DNA of 7,538 bases from contig MEMY01000070.1 of assembly GCA_001768965.1 (NCBI GenBank), positions 346-7,883 on the forward strand, read 5' to 3'. The notes under the pieces were generated by a model. The model saw only the letters and a list, made by a program, of their open reading frames with translations. It searched no databases and had not been told where the DNA came from. The translations under genes were made by a program, and so were the position numbers. Within the stretch, counting starts at the first letter, position 1. Every line of letters starts with the position of its first letter. The stretch comes from an archaeon RBG_16_50_20 (lineage in GTDB: Archaea > Thermoproteota > Bathyarchaeia > 40CM-2-53-6). This document shows positions 1 through 6,747 of this stretch, piece after piece.

Positions 1-723
1 GATCCGACGAAGAAATTTCTGGCCTCGGTAACTTTCGATGAGTGTAGACACGATGAGGTCTGTCGTCGGGCGTGCAACAAGCTCTGTCCAAACTTCCCCT
101 ACGGATACAAGGCCACAACCGACTTCGAGAAGAAGGCGCTAAAGAACATTACAGCGCTCTACGATAATGGCAAACGTTACTGGAAGGGATTTATGAGCGC
201 TTGGGAGAAGTACCCACTGGAGTTGATCTTTTCAAGCTTCTTCTTCGCCGAGATCGGCGCTCAGCTAATCTTCAAAACGGTTAGTGAGTTCTCGAAGATA
301 CAAGTCTACAAAGAAGCCTTCCAGAATGTGACTGTAGATGAGTCGAGGCATCTGGCTGGGACGCTCTCGCTGCTCGACAATCTTGTTAAGGATTTCCAAT
401 CCGACCAGAAGCTCATGATAACCCGCCAAATGAAACATGGCTTCATCTTCCTCTCACCTTTGCTTTACAAGCCAATGCAGGTCTTCTGGCAATTGCCGAA
501 GGACTTTTACGATATCGACCGTGAGATGGAAGAGGTCGCACGCAGCTCGGGGCTCGGCGTACCAACATTGGAGGAGAAAAGCAAGGGATGGCTTGATGCC
601 ATTCTAAGACGAAGAGAGCAGATTGAGAAACTCGGTGTACTGATACCCGCGATTCCCGAAATCAACTTAGAAGGAGAAGAGGTCGACATTCGCAAAGACG
701 AACCAATAGCGACGCCGTTCTGA
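1..723 (+). CDS. Ferritin-like / R2-like diiron carboxylate protein, 5' truncated
   Basis: The reading frame is open from the first base, so the N-terminus lies outside the window; 240 residues remain, and the internal ATG at 193 is not the real start. Fragment residues 13-17 read DECRH (E14, H17), E84 sits in a hydrophobic helix (FFFAEIGAQ), and residues 113-117 read DESRH (E114, H117). The order ExxH, then E, then ExxH with about 30 residues between the last two matches the four-helix diiron site of ribonucleotide reductase R2, R2-like oxidases and bacterial multicomponent monooxygenase hydroxylases; the first ligand glutamate would be upstream. Such proteins activate O2 for radical generation, hydroxylation, epoxidation or N-oxygenation. 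Which of these applies cannot be told: the spacing resembles the monooxygenase alpha subunits, but no partner subunit or reductase is visible. The C-terminal ~70 residues are charged and not recognised. It converges on the crotonase operon, with 85 bases between the stop codons. Confidence 0.72.
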   Translation, partial: DPTKKFLASVTFDECRHDEVCRRACNKLCPNFPYGYKATTDFEKKALKNITALYDNGKRYWKGFMSAWEKYPLELIFSSFFFAEIGAQLIFKTVSEFSKIQVYKEAFQNVTVDESRHLAGTLSLLDNLVKDFQSDQKLMITRQMKHGFIFLSPLLYKPMQVFWQLPKDFYDIDREMEEVARSSGLGVPTLEEKSKGWLDAILRRREQIEKLGVLIPAIPEINLEGEEVDIRKDEPIATPF

Positions 724-808
724 CCTAGTTTGAGAATTCAGATCTTCATTCTGCTCTTCGTGATCGCCCTGACTTTGCAACCACCACGGTGATTTTCCTT
801 AATGCTTG
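724..808. other. Convergent intergenic spacer
   Basis: Eighty-five bases lie between the tail of the diiron gene and the tail of the PaaG-like gene. There are short T-rich tracts on the plus strand near 792-798 and 808-817, which could help end archaeal transcription, but I see no stable stem followed by a T-run on either strand. No small gene is evident. Confidence 0.5.
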
Positions 809-1612
809 TTATTTTCCTTTGAAGATTGGCTTTCGTTTTTCAAAGAAGGCCTTAACTGCCTCTGCGTGGTCCGATGTGGCGCCTGCGATTTCTTGCATGT
901 AGCTCTCGTAATCTAAGACTGTCTCAAGGTCAGAGGATATCGACCTGTTGAGAGCCCGTTTTGTCAATCCGATTGCCTTCGTAGGACCAGTCGCCAGTCT
1001 ATTCGCAGTCTCCTTTGTCGTGGTCATCAGCTGATCTGTCGGAACGACTTTGGACACGAGTCCGAATCGTTCGGCGTCCTTGCTCGCCAGTTCTTCTCCG
1101 GTGAGAGCGAGTTCCATGGCTTTCGAAAAGCCAACTAAGCGTGGGAGAAAGAAGCTCGTTCCTGAATCCGGCGCAAGCCCCACACGGATGAAGGCTTGTA
1201 TGAATTTCGCTGTGTCGGAGGCGATCCGCAGGTCGCATGAATAGGCTATGCCTGCCCCGGCTCCTGCGGCTACTCCGTTCACCGCTGCAATGACGGGTTT
1301 TTCCATCTGGCGGATTCGTCTTATGATTGGATTGTACTTGTGCAGGAGGCGTTGGCCGAGCTTAGGATTCACGCCCCGCTCATAGTCGCCGCGAAGGTCT
1401 TGGATATCCTCCCCGGCGCAGAATGCCCGCCCCTTCCCAGTTATGACAACGCATCTGACTTCACTATCTCGCTCGGCGGCGCGGAGTGAGTCAAGAAGCT
1501 CTTGACCCATCTTCTCGTTTACGGCGTTAAGCACGTCGGGCCTGTTGAGCGTGATGATTGCGACGCCTTCGGATTTCTCGTAGGTTATTGTTTCATAGCT
1601 GGGGGCGGACAT
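809..1612 (-). CDS. Crotonase-superfamily acyl-CoA isomerase, PaaG-like
   Basis: A 267-residue crotonase-fold protein of normal family length, starting at an ATG (1612-1610). The oxyanion-hole segments are present: AGED at 66-69 and AAGAGAG at 115-121. The two catalytic glutamates of enoyl-CoA hydratases are absent: G121 and F141 occupy their places when aligned on the CD motif (C126, D127) with the neighbouring paralogue. Instead D149 stands in the GLAPDSG segment, the position of the catalytic Asp of the phenylacetate-pathway isomerase PaaG and near the base of enoyl-CoA isomerases. The inferred role is therefore double-bond or ring isomerisation of an acyl-CoA in the cytoplasm rather than hydration; the substrate is not known. 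The C-terminus (EKRKPIFKGK) is typical of the family. It lies 13 bases downstream of the second crotonase gene and is probably cotranscribed. No strong Shine-Dalgarno sequence precedes the ATG. Confidence 0.85.
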   Translation of the reverse strand: MSAPSYETITYEKSEGVAIITLNRPDVLNAVNEKMGQELLDSLRAAERDSEVRCVVITGKGRAFCAGEDIQDLRGDYERGVNPKLGQRLLHKYNPIIRRIRQMEKPVIAAVNGVAAGAGAGIAYSCDLRIASDTAKFIQAFIRVGLAPDSGTSFFLPRLVGFSKAMELALTGEELASKDAERFGLVSKVVPTDQLMTTTKETANRLATGPTKAIGLTKRALNRSISSDLETVLDYESYMQEIAGATSDHAEAVKAFFEKRKPIFKGK

Positions 1613-1625
1613 GTCCAGCGTCCCA

Positions 1626-2399
1626 TTACTTTCCTTTGAATACTGGCTTACGTTTCTCGAGGAAGGCTTTCATGCCTTCTTTGCCATCTTCGGTTGCGAA
1701 CAGCAAGTAGAAGGCTCTCCGCTCAAACTCCAAACCCACCTCAAGCGTCGTGTCCTGCGCTCTCACGATTGCCTCCTTGGCTGCACGGACGGAGATGGGA
1801 GGTTTGGAGGCGATTTCGCTAGCGATCTTCTTGGCCTCATCCATCAAACTTTCTACAGGAACAATTTTGTTGACGAGGCCGATTCGAAGTGCTTCTTCGG
1901 CTGAGATTGATTTTCCAGTCAGAATCATTTCCATGGACCTGTATTTTCCAACCGCGCGAGTCAACCTCTGCGTCCCACCGGCCCCAGGCATAATACCTAC
2001 ATTCACCTCGGGTTGGCCGAAGGTTGCGGTTTCTGAGGCGATGATTATGTCGCAGTTCATTGCGAGTTCATTTCCTCCACCCAAGCAGTATCCGCTTACG
2101 GCGGCGATGATCGGTTTCGATATTTTTCTGATCCTATCCCAGAGTTCGAAGCGTCTTCCGAGCACGAGATCCACGGGGGTCGCCTGAGCCATTTCTTTCA
2201 GATCGGCGCCCGCAGCGAAAACGTTCTGACCTCCCGTGAGTATGATTACGTTAACGCTCTGATCCTTGTCGAACTCTTCGAAAGCGTTCACGAGCTCGAT
2301 CATAGTCTCGGAGTTCAGCGCGTTGAGGACCTTTGGGCGATTGAGTTGTGCAATTCCAATCGGGCCCTCTTTTGTGATGAGTATATTCTGATAACTCAA
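1626..2399 (-). CDS. Enoyl-CoA hydratase (crotonase)
   Basis: A 257-residue protein matching short-chain enoyl-CoA hydratases over its whole length. Known family residues are visible: the oxyanion loop AAGADLKEM at 62-70, the GGG at 107-109 followed by E111 (GGGNELAMNCD), and E131 in FGQPEVNVG, corresponding to Glu144 and Glu164 of the rat mitochondrial enzyme. It should hydrate trans-2-enoyl-CoA to 3-hydroxyacyl-CoA in beta-oxidation, amino-acid degradation or a 3-hydroxybutyryl-CoA route. The start is a TTG (2399-2397): it gives the normal N-terminus (MSYQNILITKEG), the in-frame stop upstream is at 2429-2427, and no ATG or GTG lies between. The out-of-frame ATG at 2406 does not lead into this frame. 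It is the first gene of the two-gene crotonase operon and is divergent from the MFS gene. The specific acyl chain cannot be told from sequence. Confidence 0.92.
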   Translation of the reverse strand: MSYQNILITKEGPIGIAQLNRPKVLNALNSETMIELVNAFEEFDKDQSVNVIILTGGQNVFAAGADLKEMAQATPVDLVLGRRFELWDRIRKISKPIIAAVSGYCLGGGNELAMNCDIIIASETATFGQPEVNVGIMPGAGGTQRLTRAVGKYRSMEMILTGKSISAEEALRIGLVNKIVPVESLMDEAKKIASEIASKPPISVRAAKEAIVRAQDTTLEVGLEFERRAFYLLFATEDGKEGMKAFLEKRKPVFKGK

Positions 2400-2429
2400 A
2401 ACGCATCCCAGACCTGCACGTAACGCTCA

Positions 2430-2456
2430 GGGAACTTAACCTTAACCGAAATTCCC
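2430..2456. promoter_or_regulatory. Inverted repeat in divergent crotonase/MFS spacer
   Basis: The arms GGGAACTT (2430-2437) and AAATTCCC (2449-2456) are complementary except for one position and flank an 11-base centre. The centre and left arm contain a tandem hexamer CTTAAC-CTTAAC (2435-2446). The site lies 31 bases upstream of the hydratase TTG and 58 bases upstream of the MFS GTG, where a shared operator for both genes would be expected. The binding protein is unknown; the call rests on symmetry and position only. Confidence 0.35.
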
Positions 2457-2480
2457 GAATCTTGCATCGGACCAGCAAGG

Positions 2481-2492
2481 CAAAGATATTCG
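2481..2492 (+). promoter_or_regulatory. Possible TATA/BRE-like element for MFS gene
   Basis: CAAAGATATTCG is centred about 28 bases upstream of the MFS GTG start, the distance expected for an archaeal TATA box if the transcript is leaderless. The match to a TATA consensus is weak. The absence of any Shine-Dalgarno sequence before the GTG fits a leaderless start but does not prove it. Confidence 0.25.
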
Positions 2493-2514
2493 TCTCAGGA
2501 CGTGTAGCGGGCTG

Positions 2515-3681
2515 GTGCCGTTCACGCTTTCGGAGAACACGACTTTACTCGGCCTCAGTATCTTCACTTTTGTACTGATGTTTGCCGTAGGTATCGCAGC
2601 CCCAATCATCCCCCTCTATGCGTCAAGTCTCGGGGCGTCTTGGACCGAGATTGGATTGTTGGGGACGAGTTGGGGGCTGACGCTCATGTTCTTGGCGATT
2701 GCGACTGGCAGATTATCTGACAGACTCGGTAGAAAGCCGCTTCTCATAGCAAGCGGAGTTCTGAGCACGACGGCTGCGCTCCTTTACTTGATCTCTTCAA
2801 CAGTCCTGCAGATCATCCTCATTCGGATTCTCGAAGGGGCAGTGTGGGCACTTTTCTGGCCAGCTGTGGAAGCTCTCGCAACGGAGATCGTCGATGCAAA
2901 GAGAGCAGGCCGAGCAATGGGAATGGTATCCGCTTCTTATGGAATTGCTTTTGCTACCAGCTCAGTGGCTGCAGGATCAATCACGAGCGTCTTCGGCTAC
3001 TTGCAAACTTTCATGATCTACCTTGTACTGTCCTTGATTTCGATCTTCTTGGCTGTGTTCCTCCTTCGGGGAACTCCGCGCCGTAGTGAATCAGCAGTAG
3101 CACGCGAAGAGAGCGGCAAGCTCGATTCGAGTAGTTTGAGTTCGAAGATGACTATTCTAGCCTACTTCCTTGGAGGTTCGTACACATTTGGGCTTGGAGT
3201 CATGCTGACGTTATTCTCGGTTTTCGCAAAATCCCTCAGCGTTGCTGTGTTCTTGATTGGAGTGCTTTTCGGGTTTTTCTGGCTGGGAAGGATCGTTGGC
3301 TCAGTTGGAGGTGGACGTGTCTCCGACAAGTACGGGAGGGGGCCCATTGTGATCGTAGCCATGTTGGGTTCGGTGGCCGGTTTTATGTTGGCGGCGTTTT
3401 CGACGGGCATCGATATGCTGTTGGGTGCTGTCGTCATTCTTGGTTTCAGCATAGGCACTTCTTTCCCGGTTAGCGTTGCAATTATCTCAGACAACGTCCC
3501 CGTATCAAAACGTGGCTACGCAATGGGAATCTACGAAACTTCGTGTGCAGCTGGCTTCATGTTGGCTGCGACATTCGGGGGTTTACTTTCAGACCTGTAT
3601 TCGCCACGAATGCCATACTTGCTGGCAGCGAGCGTAAGCCTTGCGGCTGCGATTATCTTCGCCTTAAGGCGAGTGAAGTGA
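2515..3681 (+). CDS. Major facilitator superfamily permease
   Basis: A 388-residue, strongly hydrophobic membrane protein of usual MFS length with about twelve predicted transmembrane segments in two six-helix halves, joined by a polar cytoplasmic loop at about residues 186-211. The MFS signature loop between helices 2 and 3 is clear (GRLSDRLGRKP, 65-75), and its echo in the second half is GGRVSDKYGRGP (266-277), as expected of an internally duplicated fold. Its likely role is proton-coupled export or uptake of a small molecule; the general look is that of the drug/multi-substrate efflux type, but the substrate cannot be assigned. The GTG start at 2515 places a short N-terminus before helix 1; the frame is open upstream to 2446 without an ATG. 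It is divergent from the crotonase operon and ends tail-to-tail with an aminotransferase gene, so it is probably monocistronic. Confidence 0.9.
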   Translation: MPFTLSENTTLLGLSIFTFVLMFAVGIAAPIIPLYASSLGASWTEIGLLGTSWGLTLMFLAIATGRLSDRLGRKPLLIASGVLSTTAALLYLISSTVLQIILIRILEGAVWALFWPAVEALATEIVDAKRAGRAMGMVSASYGIAFATSSVAAGSITSVFGYLQTFMIYLVLSLISIFLAVFLLRGTPRRSESAVAREESGKLDSSSLSSKMTILAYFLGGSYTFGLGVMLTLFSVFAKSLSVAVFLIGVLFGFFWLGRIVGSVGGGRVSDKYGRGPIVIVAMLGSVAGFMLAAFSTGIDMLLGAVVILGFSIGTSFPVSVAIISDNVPVSKRGYAMGIYETSCAAGFMLAATFGGLLSDLYSPRMPYLLAASVSLAAAIIFALRRVK

Positions 3682-3695
3682 TGAAGGAAGGTGTT

Positions 3696-5060
3696 TCAGA
3701 GGGCTTCGACGAGAGGCATTTTTTCCATTACGTCCTTGAGGTCACCTGCGATTGACTTGAATCTCTCTATTGCTCGATTCACATCTTCTTCCGTATGCTG
3801 CACTGAGAGCGTCCACTGTTCATCGGGTCCGGTCCCTGTAGGGATAATCCCTCGATTCATCATGGAGAGGTAGAACAGGAACCAGGTCGCCGTATCAGTC
3901 TCGAGAAAGCTACGCCAATCCCTCACTGGTTCTTGGGAGAAATGTATCGTGCCGCTGAGACCGATCCATTGAAGCTGGGCTTCCAGCTCGGCGTCGCGGG
4001 CTATGTCGTAATATCCCTTCGCAAGTTGTTCTCCAAGTCTCTCCGCAAAATGGAAGCCAGACTCCGTTAGTACATCTCTTAATGTTACGATGGCAGCTCG
4101 GACCGAGAGCGGGTTGGAGTTGAATGTTCCAGCGTGTGAAACTTGCCCTGGAACGATTGTTTCCATGACCTTTTTCGACCCTGCAATGACTGAGAGCGGA
4201 AAACCACCTGCGATGGCTTTCCCCATGGTGCAGAGGTCAGGTTTGACTCCGAAGTGATCTGCAGCACCGCGATAGAACTTTCCACACGTCTTGATCTCGT
4301 CAAAGAATAGCAGGCAGTTGAACTCATCTGCTAATCGTCTCAGTCCCTCTAGGAAGCCCTTCTCGGGTAGAACGAACCCCATGTTCATTGGAATGGGCTC
4401 GAGCATGATTGCTGCCAATTCGTCGCGGTGGTTTCGGATTATTGCTTCACAGGCTTCGAGGTCGTTGAAGGGAGCAATGATAGTGTTTGTGATTACCTCT
4501 GGTGGTATGCCTTTTGACGCGGGAACTTGATTTGGAGATTTCCTGTCGCCAACTTTTTCTTTTGTTGGCTTCACGCTCACCAACAATGAGTCATGTGACC
4601 CGTGGTAACATCCTTCGAACTTAAGCAGCTTCTTTCTGCCTGTGTGTGCGCGCGCCAATCGAACAGCATGCATGGTTGCCTCGGCGCCTGTAGTTGAAAA
4701 TCTCACCATGTCATAGCCAAAGCGGGAAGTTACAATTCTGCCGAGTTCAACGCTGTCTTCCGCCTCGAATCCGTAGAGTACACCTTTGTCAATACAGTTT
4801 CCGATTTCCCTGATTAGAATTGGGTGGCTGTGGCCTGTGACTAAGGCTCCGAATCCCATGTTGAAGTCTATGTACTCGTTCCCGTCGGCGTCCCAGATTT
4901 TCGATCCTTTCGCTCTTGAAAAGTAGAGTGGGTATGGGTCAATGTATCTGTAATTGCTATGTACACCGAAGGGTGTGAGTTCGCGAGCCTTCTCGAAAAT
5001 TCCTTTCGATCGCGAGGATCTAGATTCGAACTCGCGTGTTTCTCTCTCAATTGCTGACAA
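3696..5060 (-). CDS. Class III PLP aminotransferase, GSA-aminomutase-like (second paralogue)
   Basis: A 454-residue fold-type I PLP enzyme resembling glutamate-1-semialdehyde 2,1-aminomutase along its full length. Visible residues: R38 in the SNYR segment (substrate carboxylate site in GSA-type enzymes), TGAEAT 124-129 (cofactor phosphate), YHG at 152-154 (ring stacking), D254 in FFDE (pyridine nitrogen), K281 in MGKAIAGG (Schiff base), GT at 311-312 and a C-terminal VQHTEEDV. The loop after D254 reads IKTCGK, where the family usually has TGFR, so the substrate pocket probably differs from that of the upstream paralogue. No heme gene is nearby, so a HemL role is doubtful; it more likely acts on another amino acid or amine. 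The TTG at 5060 is the only usable start before the upstream in-frame stop (5120-5118), which belongs to the preceding gene. It is the second gene of the operon, 57 bases downstream; its tail is 14 bases from the MFS stop. Confidence 0.88.
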   Translation of the reverse strand: MSAIERETREFESRSSRSKGIFEKARELTPFGVHSNYRYIDPYPLYFSRAKGSKIWDADGNEYIDFNMGFGALVTGHSHPILIREIGNCIDKGVLYGFEAEDSVELGRIVTSRFGYDMVRFSTTGAEATMHAVRLARAHTGRKKLLKFEGCYHGSHDSLLVSVKPTKEKVGDRKSPNQVPASKGIPPEVITNTIIAPFNDLEACEAIIRNHRDELAAIMLEPIPMNMGFVLPEKGFLEGLRRLADEFNCLLFFDEIKTCGKFYRGAADHFGVKPDLCTMGKAIAGGFPLSVIAGSKKVMETIVPGQVSHAGTFNSNPLSVRAAIVTLRDVLTESGFHFAERLGEQLAKGYYDIARDAELEAQLQWIGLSGTIHFSQEPVRDWRSFLETDTATWFLFYLSMMNRGIIPTGTGPDEQWTLSVQHTEEDVNRAIERFKSIAGDLKDVMEKMPLVEAL

Positions 5061-5117
5061 AGTGCTCGTAGCCCAAGTGTCGACATGTTGCGTTAAGGCT
5101 TTGCGAGGTCGTTCTGT

Positions 5118-6512
5118 CTAGGAAATGATTTGGGTGCGGAGGGCCTTCAAAGACTCCTCCGCGGCTATGATCGTCTCGTCGACTTCGCGTTCCGTATGGA
5201 CTGCCGAGATCGAGAGTCGTTCCAATCCGTCAGGATGCATGTACACACCGTGCTTCAACATCTCGTCTCTGAAGCGCTTGAATTTCTCACTACTTGATTG
5301 GAGCGCCTGCCTGTAGGTAGAGACCTTGCGGAGTTTCGTGAAGTATATCGACAGCATTGGACCAACAGCGTTGACTACAACATTGTATCCTGCAGCGCTG
5401 AGAGTCTCCGCCAATCCCGTTTTGAGTTTTGAACCGAGGTCAGCCATTCGACGAAACGCTTCTCCATCATTCTTGAATAGGGTTTCCAGAGTGGCTTTTG
5501 AAGCAGCAAGGGACAGAGGGTGAGCATTGTATGTTCCGCCGAATCCTATTCTACCCGGGCCAATCTGGCTCATCAAATCTCTCCTCCCAGCGACGGCCGC
5601 AATCGGAGCACCGCCTCCCAGAGCCTTCGCATAGCATGCAATGTCAGGCTTGACTCCGTAGAATTCCTGTGCGCCTCCTTTCGCGATTCTGAAGCCAGTG
5701 AGAACTTCGTCGAAGATCAATAGGCAATCGTATTTGATGGTTAGCTCACGCAGTTGTTTCAGATAGTCACTCTCGGGTGGAATCACGCCTTGGCTGGCCA
5801 TTACCGGCTCGGTTATCACAGCTGCGACGTCATTGTGATTCTTCTTCAGTATGCGTTCTAGGGCAGCTACATTGTTCCATGGAGCCACAATGATCGTCTT
5901 CGCAACTTCATCTGGGATGCCAGGGAAGAATGGCAGTTTGGCCGGACTGGATTCGAGACCTGAAACGGGTGATGGGGAGTCGACGCTGAAGAGCACATAG
6001 TCGTGATGGCCATGATAGTGTCCTTCAAACTTCAACAGCTTGTCCTTTCCAGTTACTGCCCTAGCGATCCGCAAGGCTTCCATTGTTGCTTCTGTTCCGG
6101 AATTAGCGAACGTAACCATCTCAGCGCAGGGAACGGCGTCCGCAATGATCTTCGCAAGTTCGATCTCGCGCTCTGTTGTCGTCCCGAACATTATTCCTTG
6201 CTGCAGCTGTTGTTCGATTTCCGCAATTATCTTGGGGTGTTTGTGTCCGAGGATCAGGGCTCCGTAAGCCATTAGATAGTCGATGTAGCTGTTTCCATCC
6301 ACATCCCAAACCTTTGGTCCCACACCCTTCTCGAAAATCACCGGGAAAGGTTCGTGCATGTGAACCCGTACATTTGAGGAAGCGCCGGCAGGCAGATACT
6401 TCCGGGCCTGTTCGAAGAGTTGCTCAGATTTCTGCAATGAGAATGTCTTCTCCGTTAGCAGTTTCACGTTTTCAGGCCGGGTGATCATTTGCATTTCTAA
6501 CATCTCCTTCAC
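5118..6512 (-). CDS. Class III PLP aminotransferase, GSA-aminomutase-like (first paralogue)
   Basis: A 464-residue (or 458) fold-type I PLP enzyme, closest in motif pattern to glutamate-1-semialdehyde aminomutase and related beta-amino-acid/amine aminotransferases. Residues numbered from the GTG: R49 (SSNVR), SGTEAT 138-143, HYHGHHD 165-171 with the stacking Y166, E235-P236, D268 in IFDEVLTGFR (with R275), Schiff-base K296 in AKALGGG, T327 in GGTYN, and a C-terminal AVHTEREVD. A GSA-type gating-loop region lies at about 176-200. All catalytic residues look intact. The start is uncertain: GTG at 6512, ATG at 6503, 6494 or 6488. An AAGGAG at 6509-6504 sits nine bases before the ATG at 6494, which favours that start for a led transcript, whereas a TATA-like box centred near 6538 would give a leaderless GTG. 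It is the first gene of a two-gene operon with its diverged paralogue and divergent from the dehydrogenase gene. The substrate is unknown. Confidence 0.9.
   Translation of the reverse strand: MKEMLEMQMITRPENVKLLTEKTFSLQKSEQLFEQARKYLPAGASSNVRVHMHEPFPVIFEKGVGPKVWDVDGNSYIDYLMAYGALILGHKHPKIIAEIEQQLQQGIMFGTTTEREIELAKIIADAVPCAEMVTFANSGTEATMEALRIARAVTGKDKLLKFEGHYHGHHDYVLFSVDSPSPVSGLESSPAKLPFFPGIPDEVAKTIIVAPWNNVAALERILKKNHNDVAAVITEPVMASQGVIPPESDYLKQLRELTIKYDCLLIFDEVLTGFRIAKGGAQEFYGVKPDIACYAKALGGGAPIAAVAGRRDLMSQIGPGRIGFGGTYNAHPLSLAASKATLETLFKNDGEAFRRMADLGSKLKTGLAETLSAAGYNVVVNAVGPMLSIYFTKLRKVSTYRQALQSSSEKFKRFRDEMLKHGVYMHPDGLERLSISAVHTEREVDETIIAAEESLKALRTQIIS
6504..6509 (-). promoter_or_regulatory. Shine-Dalgarno that bears on the aminotransferase start
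   Basis: AAGGAG on the minus strand is the only good ribosome binding sequence seen at a gene start in the window. It overlaps the reading frame that begins at the GTG 6512 and lies nine bases before the ATG at 6494 (directly abutting the ATG at 6503). It argues that translation begins at 6494, making the protein 458 residues. Confidence 0.45.
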
Positions 6513-6533
6513 ACCAGTATCTACCTTATTCTG

Positions 6534-6542
6534 CCATATAGG
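6534..6542 (-). promoter_or_regulatory. Candidate TATA-like element for aminotransferase operon
   Basis: CCTATATGG on the minus strand (CCATATAGG on plus) is centred 26 bases upstream of the GTG at 6512. With archaeal TATA-to-start spacing this would place transcription initiation at or very close to that GTG. A further AT-rich stretch (CATAATACT) lies just upstream. The call rests on position and composition only. Confidence 0.35.
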
Positions 6543-6576
6543 TTAGTATTATGGTACAAACGCTCATTTTTCGCTT

Positions 6577-6609
6577 TTTTCTGGCTCAAAAATGCATTTT
6601 CTGACTCAA
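6577..6609. repeat. Imperfect direct repeat with nested palindrome
   Basis: TTTTCTGGCTCAA (6577-6589) and TTTTCTGACTCAA (6597-6609) differ at one base and begin 20 bases apart, about two helical turns. Between and overlapping them is the perfect 12-base palindrome AAAATGCATTTT (6589-6600). The layout is like that of a transcription-factor site. It lies upstream of the TATA-like box of the aminotransferase operon, where an activator would bind. Confidence 0.45.
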
Positions 6610-6624
6610 GAGTATCAAAAGAAA

Positions 6625-6697
6625 ATTGAACCCAAGAGAATTCCATCATTAGTTCAATCGATAGAATTGAAATTGAATAATTCAATACATTTTGAAT
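6625..6697. repeat. Cluster of ATTGAA/TTCAAT hexamers with inverted pairs
   Basis: ATTGAA occurs at 6625-6630, 6666-6671 and 6672-6677, and its complement TTCAAT at 6653-6658 and 6681-6686; a near copy, TTTGAAT, is at 6691-6697. Two inverted pairs result: TTCAAT-7-ATTGAA (6653-6671) and the perfect ATTGAAT-A-ATTCAAT (6672-6686). The density is notable but partly favoured by the AT-rich composition. It may be a multi-site operator. Confidence 0.4.
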
Positions 6698-6747
6698 TTT
6701 CAGGTTCTTTTCCGAGAACATTGGGGTCGGAGGTTTAGATTTGCAAG

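Noticed and set aside
783..798. CACC-AC-GGTG followed by a T-rich tract as a bidirectional terminator
   Set aside because: A two-base loop cannot close this stem, and the T-run is interrupted.
1611..1904. 97-codon plus-strand frame opposite the hydratase gene
   Set aside because: It is antisense to the conserved crotonase coding sequence and has no family resemblance.
3162..3494. 110-codon minus-strand frame inside the MFS gene
   Set aside because: Its composition mirrors the reverse complement of hydrophobic codons of a clear transporter; it has no support of its own.
3661..3670. GCCTTAAGGC palindrome near the end of the MFS gene as a terminator
   Set aside because: It is a short self-complementary site inside the last codons with no loop and no following T-run.
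4868..5086. ATG frame near the start of the second aminotransferase
   Set aside because: It is out of frame with the aminotransferase and is a shadow of its N-terminal coding region; it does not give an alternative start.
3696..6512. Calling either aminotransferase hemL
   Set aside because: The family match is strong, but there is no heme gene nearby, two paralogues are present, and one has a changed active-site loop; a symbol would overstate what can be seen.
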